From Prochilodus magdalenae (Eukaryota; Chordata; Actinopteri; Characiformes; Prochilodontidae), in the NCBI GenBank assembly GCA_024036415.1, contig JAMWET010003381.1, positions 154,501 through 218,500 of the forward strand: a stretch of DNA of 64,000 bases. Reading direction: 5' to 3'. The notes beneath the pieces were generated by a model. It made no database searches, was not told the DNA's origin, and saw only the letters and a list, made by a program, of their open reading frames with translations. Made by a program: the position numbers and the translations under genes. Positions 60,572 to 64,000 of the stretch are shown here, piece by piece. Numbering within the stretch: position 1 is the first letter of the stretch; each line of letters begins with the position of its first letter.

Positions 60572-62615
60572 TCAAAGGAATAGTTGCACAAATAGCTGTA
60601 CCCAGAAGGAATCAACTGACAAGGATGAAACTCCATGAGTCATCATTGGCAGACGGCTACACATCACAGGACTACATACAAGCAGACTGTTACAACAACT
60701 GCTCTTAACACCTTGCCAAGAGCTGTAGTGGTGTTGTGCCAGACTGTCATGGACTCAATGTCTTTTTTATCTTGGTGAAGACGGCCAACGAATTAATGTG
60801 TGGAGGAACTGTAGTCAGTGCTAAGATGAACGGTTTGTTGTCACATGTCCAAAAGTCCTGTTGTCACTCCACCTCCAAACCTACCGCACATGAACTGTGC
60901 GAAATATTTAAACTACATGGGATGGATTAATACAGGACACCATTAGGAACCTCTACAACTCCATGCTGAGACGTCTGCATGTTGCATTAGTAAACATGGC
61001 AGCCCAACACCATACTCAGAGACGCTACTTCTGTATGTGTAGCTCAATAAATATTACCCATATCAGTGTAAATGTATCATCAGTTATTGATCCTCTATCT
61101 TCCTCCGAATAGCACTGCCATCCCACACTTCCTTCTGGGTGCAGCTATTCTGTTGATGATGAGCGTAATAAGCAGAGGTTGGAATGTCTGCAGTGTCAGT
61201 GTAGCCCAGACCAGTCAATCTACACAGAGCTTTTATATGTATGGTATATGTGAAAGACGGCAGGTTCCTTTGGGCATCATTCTGCCTCTTAAGCCCTGCA
61301 TATAGCTCTCTACCATGAGCGGATTACATTAATAATGACATTATTAGATGCATTCATAAAACAAAAATCCTGTCTAATCCCGTCCAAACTGCATCATGAA
61401 ACGTATCTCTCACTGTTTCATTAGCATTTCATGAATGGAATTTTTTAGAGTCATGAAATGCCTCAGATGTCTGGTGGCTCATTTGTCTCTTTCTCCAACA
61501 CTGTGATTAACTATGACTCAATAGGTTTTTAGGATGGTAGGCCATATTCAAAGTTACACTGCTATGAAACCACCATTTTGCCTCAAGTGTCTACACGTGT
61601 CCAGCTAGCGGGAGGAATTGGACAATAACCACTTAACCACTTAAGAATGCACAGATGTGTCTAATCATATAGCAAGGCACTTCACAATCACAATCTGCCA
61701 AAATAAACCTAATACTATGTTTTATATCTTTTATATCTCTATTTTATAAGGCTGTGTTTCCTTTACAGTGGGAATTATAGGTGTTGGGGAAAGTGCTGCA
61801 TGTAGCTGTTGGTGTGAATCCAAACCTGAGCCTACAGATAGGCCTAAATTATAGGTTTGGAAGAGAACAGAGGAAAAGCAGCCTGTTCTACTGTACTGTA
61901 CATTTAATCTTGGTCAGTAAATATAATTCTTGGTGTCACCTCGTACTTGAAGACAGTCATGGAGGCCTTGTTGACGAAGTTAATAATTACGGAAACACAC
62001 ACTATAGGGTTTACATAACCGGTGGTTACCCTGTGCAAGCTGCAAGGTGCAGGTCCAGCTATTACTGTCCTGTGAGGCCCAGACTATTGAAGACTAAAGG
62101 TCAACAACCTTGTCTGACTACATAACCAGACATGTGTCCAGCAGAGCCTTATTTAAGCCTCTGTAATAATACACCACAGTTAATAAACCATAGTTATCCC
62201 TCATACTTTGGTCAATTTAAATAGGGTTTATGAATAAAATGTCATATTGATAAGCTTGAGTTACTGATAAGATGTATTAGCATTGCAGCTTCAGCTTCTT
62301 TCAGCATGTCTCGGTTGATAAGCTATGGTCAGGGTAGAGGGTAAAACTGTGTGACCTTAATTTCTCACCAGATTTTTCCTTGACCTGAACACCACTATTT
62401 TGAAATAACCCTAATAGCCATCATCTTGTCTCTCCTAGTGTTGCCCAGTGTGCCGTTCAGAGGTCGACCGCATTCAGCATGTCTACCTACCCACTACCAG
62501 TCTGCTAGATCTTGTAGAGCCACGCACGGACCTTGATAACAAACCCATTGGACTGGCACCCCACAAGGACATCCCAGAAGGTCACAGAGGGGAGGAGAAC
62601 GATTGCAAGATATAG
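51193..62615 (+). CDS. mylip: FERM-RING E3 ubiquitin ligase MYLIP/IDOL
   Basis: Complete seven-exon gene. Exons are 51193-51279, 53419-53609, 54400-54585, 56772-56969, 57188-57352, 60035-60422 and 62439-62615, totalling 1392 nt (463 residues). In mammals MYLIP/IDOL binds the tails of LDLR, VLDLR and ApoER2 through its FERM domain and ubiquitinates them for lysosomal degradation; it also binds myosin regulatory light chain. FERM F1-F3 cover about residues 1-345 ([77 protein letters not shown]). The RING is at 376-410: CALC, CGH, CNC and CPVC, with exon 6 ending inside it. ATG 51193 is preferred over the in-frame ATG at 51187 for its A at -3 and agreement with human MLCYVTRP; TAA lies just upstream of 51187. 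Divergence from human suggests the fish mylipb paralog, which is not certain. The C-terminus is about 30 residues longer than I recall for human. Confidence 0.94.
51603..52565. repeat. 25-bp minisatellite, mylip intron 1
   Basis: At least 33 units in strict 25-bp register (51741-52565), core CTACTATACTATTAGTACTA followed by CAGTG or a close variant. An irregular lead-in at 51603-51740 mixes TACTAC and TGTTACTAC words. Substitutions cluster at the last two positions of the unit (TG, TT, CA, TA). The motif is AT-rich and internally palindromic (TAGTACTA). Confidence 0.95.
52745..53045 (+). mobile_element. decayed transposase-like repeat, copy 1
   Basis: Shares GGTGTTGTGTCAGACTGTCA, CTTGATGAAGACG and the preceding HTH-like region with 60583-60935. 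It reads like an old Tc1/mariner-type transposase gene fragment, with all frames broken. Confidence 0.5.
53230..53269. repeat. (CA)n microsatellite
   Basis: About 20 uninterrupted CA units, 150 bp before mylip exon 2. Confidence 0.95.
53419..53609 (+). CDS. mylip: mylip coding exon 2
   Basis: 191 nt, acceptor atgttttccag, donor GAG|gtgagc. Encodes [20 protein letters not shown] and continues through the rest of F1 to QEQT with a split Arg. Confidence 0.95.
53610..54399 (+). other. mylip: mylip intron 2
   Basis: A 790-bp intron; no repeat or gene recognised. Confidence 0.7.
54400..54585 (+). CDS. mylip: mylip coding exon 3
   Basis: 186 nt, acceptor tttccatgcag, donor AA|gtaagc. Encodes FERM F2 including [20 protein letters not shown]. 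The residues following ([17 protein letters not shown]) are less conserved. Confidence 0.93.
55140..56010 (+). repeat. dispersed repeat split by Tc1 insertion
   Basis: The two halves (AGTACCAAAAGGGCAAAGAC and AAAGAGTAAATCAGCGAATC on the left; GGCGAAATCAATACTC and GATCCGGAAAGCAGAACGGG on the right) correspond to the uninterrupted copy at 62760-63055. The class may be LTR-retrotransposon related; this is not certain. Confidence 0.65.
55359..55891 (+). mobile_element. Tc1-like deletion derivative, copy 2
   Basis: 533 bp from CAGGGG to CCCCTG, flanked by TA on both sides. The terminal repeats, length and internal deletion junction match 14745-15277, with only scattered substitutions. The transposase catalytic core is absent. 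Confidence 0.9.
56772..56969 (+). CDS. mylip: mylip coding exon 4
   Basis: 198 nt, acceptor tgcttcggcag, donor CAG|gtaatg. Encodes [20 protein letters not shown] and [18 protein letters not shown], the F2/F3 junction. Confidence 0.93.
57188..57352 (+). CDS. mylip: mylip coding exon 5
   Basis: 165 nt, acceptor cattccttccag, donor AG|gtgaag. Encodes [20 protein letters not shown] and [19 protein letters not shown]3. A SINE begins about ten bases after the donor. Confidence 0.94.
57363..58616 (-). mobile_element. tRNA-derived SINE, inverted, split by a DNA transposon
   Basis: The tail half is 57363-57437 (GCATTTAGCTGACGCTCTTA, TACAGGTAGGCCAATG). The head half is 58475-58616 (TAGTGTTAGGAGTCTTGCCC, GATTTGAACCCCAGTCTCCC, CGCTGAGCTACACTAAC). 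Joined, they correspond in order to the reverse complement of 35125-35345. Confidence 0.85.
57438..58474. mobile_element. 1,037-bp inverted-repeat DNA transposon nested in SINE
   Basis: Perfect 12-bp ends CAGGGCTCTAGA / TCTAGAGCCCTG with subterminal GGTTGCACTGGTGCGCC and GGTCGCACTGGTGCGACC palindromes. It is flanked by CAATG on the left and CAACG on the right, a possible 5-bp target duplication. The CAGGG termini recall hAT elements, although hAT normally makes 8-bp duplications. No intact transposase is present, so it is non-autonomous. Confidence 0.8.
58726..58952. mobile_element. MITE family copy 2
   Basis: Shares ATGGCGACTTTACAGGA and AATGCAAGTCAATGGAACCA with the other copies. It is the most diverged of the three, and its ends are ATATCATCACTGGCC and TTGGACAGTGATAAT. 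Confidence 0.75.
59623..59877. mobile_element. MITE family copy 3
   Basis: About 255 bp. Ends ATATCATCACTGTCCAAAG and CATTGGAGAGCGACGATAT; the interior is closely similar to 208-457. It sits 160 bp before mylip exon 6. Confidence 0.8.
60035..60422 (+). CDS. mylip: mylip coding exon 6
   Basis: 388 nt, acceptor taacccctcag, donor CAG|gtaaat. Encodes [39 protein letters not shown], an acidic linker, and the RING up to CNCAAQLQ. Confidence 0.95.
60513..60569. repeat. (TA)n microsatellite
   Basis: About 28 TA units, 90 bp after the mylip exon 6 donor. Confidence 0.93.
60583..60935 (+). mobile_element. decayed transposase-like repeat, copy 2
   Basis: Partner of 52745-53045 in the same orientation (GTGGTGTTGTGCCAGACTGT, CTTGGTGAAGACGGCCAACG). 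Broken frames only. Confidence 0.5.
62439..62615 (+). CDS. mylip: mylip coding exon 7 with stop
   Basis: 177 nt, acceptor cttgtctctcctag. Encodes [20 protein letters not shown], completing the RING, then a tail ([16 protein letters not shown] and on to NDCKI) and TAG at 62613-62615. Confidence 0.9.
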   Translation, partial: CCPVCRSEVDRIQHVYLPTTSLLDLVEPRTDLDNKPIGLAPHKDIPEGHRGEENDCKI

Positions 62616-64000
62616 AAAGTTGCAGTGGGCTTGTCAAATGAGTGTTCTTCAAAGATGGTTGTCAACTTATTTCCTCAATCTGTTGTGCTGGTTAGGGGAT
62701 GTGATGACGGACACACAGAATGTGACGAGCGTGGAGCTAAAAGCAAAGCCATCTTCATTAAAACAGATTGGTAGTGTAACACAACAACAACAGAGGGCAA
62801 GTCAGAGTCAGGCGACAGGCAGATGTCAGGACCAGGCCAACAGTCAGATCAGCAAGAGTACCAAAAGGGAAAAGACAAAAGAGTAAACCTGAGAGTCAAA
62901 ACAAAAGAGAGTCAAAATCAGAGTCAGAGTCGCTAACACGAATAAAACTAGAGAGATGGATTAAACTGACGGATTAAAGACAGGTGTGGGGTTAGTATTC
63001 CCCTGACAAGGATCTGGAAAACAGAAAAGGACTGGAAGATGGTGAACATGTGATTTGAAGTTGCTGGCTAGCATATAAATCATCATCATCAAAAGAGCAG
63101 GTGCACCCAAAAGGAGTTGTTGGATTGTAATGCCATTAGTAAGAAAGACAAAGCCCAGGTTTGTCTAGTGTTGAAAAATATTGAATGGAGTTGAGTTTTT
63201 GAAGTTGGGTTGACAGCTGCCTTAAACTCAACACTGTTGACCAGAGGCTACACTATAATACACGGCGCTATACGTGACGACATTTGTCTCTTTAGGAAAC
63301 TCATGGGGTCAATGTTACCTCTTTCTACCATCAAAATGCCAGTGCTTGTGCTAGAGCTGGTGTGGGTTCCCAGGGTCTATCAAACCCATTAAGAACAGGC
63401 CCCTCTTCTACACTGTTCTAAAACCCAAGTGATTCCATATGTGGATGTGGGTGGTCCTTAGATCCCAAAGCTGAATACGTGGACAATGCATAAAAAACAA
63501 TATGGCGGAAAGTGTTCTTTCTTCAGCAGACCACTGATGGATCATTTTGTTGCTGCTTCCAGTGTTTTCACTCACTGTCCTGTTTTTTTGGAAACTGGCA
63601 ACGTCAAGGACTGCGTTGACGGCAGTGCACCCCCATGCCACTTGCATCCTGTGTTCCATGGTTCCAGGCATGAGTTGAGGAGCTAGAACCACTCATTGGG
63701 CAGAGGACAGGAAACACCCTGGACAGACTGCCAGTCTATTGCAGGGCTCCTGATAATAAGCAATTTTTTTTTTTTTTTTTTGAAAGATACATTTTATATC
63801 ATGTAGTAGTGTATGTTGACTCTAGATGAACAAACTAACCTGAATGAAGGCTACAGCTTGGTGGTGAACACTCCATGTCAAACATTACTGCATTTTCTTA
63901 ATATAATATTTTATGAAAACTTCTTTTTGTGATGTATAGTATTTTAGTCGGTGTAAAGTACATGGTTATTTCACAGAGTTAATATATTTGCTTTTCTCTG
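62616..64000 (+). other. mylip: mylip 3' UTR and flank
   Basis: Contains the dispersed repeat copy at 62760-63055, an AATAAA at 62941-62946 inside that repeat, a common repeat fragment near 63690-63750 (CAGGAAACACCCTGGACAGA) and a T-run at 63764-63780. No further gene is seen before the window edge. Confidence 0.6.
62760..63055 (+). repeat. dispersed repeat, uninterrupted copy
   Basis: Corresponds to 55140-56010 without the Tc1 insertion (AGAGTACCAAAAGGGAAAAG, GACAAAAGAGTAAACCTGAG, TGGAAGATGGTGAACATGTG). The class is uncertain. Confidence 0.65.

Larger units (their letters stand above)
60423..62438 (+). other. mylip: mylip intron 6
   Basis: A 2.0-kb intron with a TA microsatellite and one transposase-like fossil; 61000-62430 shows nothing identifiable. 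Confidence 0.7.

Overview
This window is vertebrate nuclear DNA, almost certainly from a ray-finned fish. It contains split genes with GT-AG introns, dense microsatellites, many decayed Tc1-like transposons, fish-type MITEs and a tRNA-derived SINE. The repeat families look like those of otophysan fishes (characin/cyprinid relatives), but the species cannot be named from the sequence alone. No CRISPR arrays, operons or bacterial features are present.

Three protein genes can be reconstructed by splicing. (1) The 3' end of jarid2 (+ strand, last two coding exons at 1493-1600 and 3468-3644, then a 3' UTR with a 500-bp CA-rich tract). (2) A complete dtnbp1, encoding dysbindin (- strand, ten coding exons from the ATG at 49349 down to the stop at 6728; 364 residues). 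(3) A complete mylip/Idol-type FERM-RING ubiquitin ligase gene (+ strand, seven coding exons from 51193 to 62615; 463 residues). All exon phases join without a frameshift and the total coding lengths are multiples of three. Order and orientation (jarid2 > < dtnbp1 mylip >) match the human 6p22.3 neighbourhood as I remember it. jarid2 and dtnbp1 converge tail to tail, with candidate poly(A) signals only a few hundred bases apart. dtnbp1 and mylip are divergent, with 1.8 kb between their start codons.

Layout: 1-6250, jarid2 end and 3' UTR. 6250-49350, dtnbp1; its 17-kb intron 7 and the 5.9- and 8.3-kb introns 6 and 5 hold most of the transposon debris. 49350-51190, the divergent intergenic region, which includes a pure (CTG)27 tract 220 bp upstream of the dtnbp1 ATG. 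51190-62615, mylip. 62616-64000, mylip 3' flank with repeats.

The most distinctive structures are two young intronic minisatellites: a 28-bp unit repeated about 42 times in dtnbp1 intron 2 with a block-wise variant order, and a 25-bp unit repeated at least 33 times in mylip intron 1. Other notable structures are the CTG tract, a 1.04-kb inverted-repeat transposon nested inside a SINE beside a mylip splice donor, and two Tc1 deletion derivatives of the same 533-bp length. I see no convincing new protein system. The three genes are unrelated in function (chromatin regulation, BLOC-1 vesicle trafficking, lipoprotein-receptor degradation) and simply share conserved synteny.
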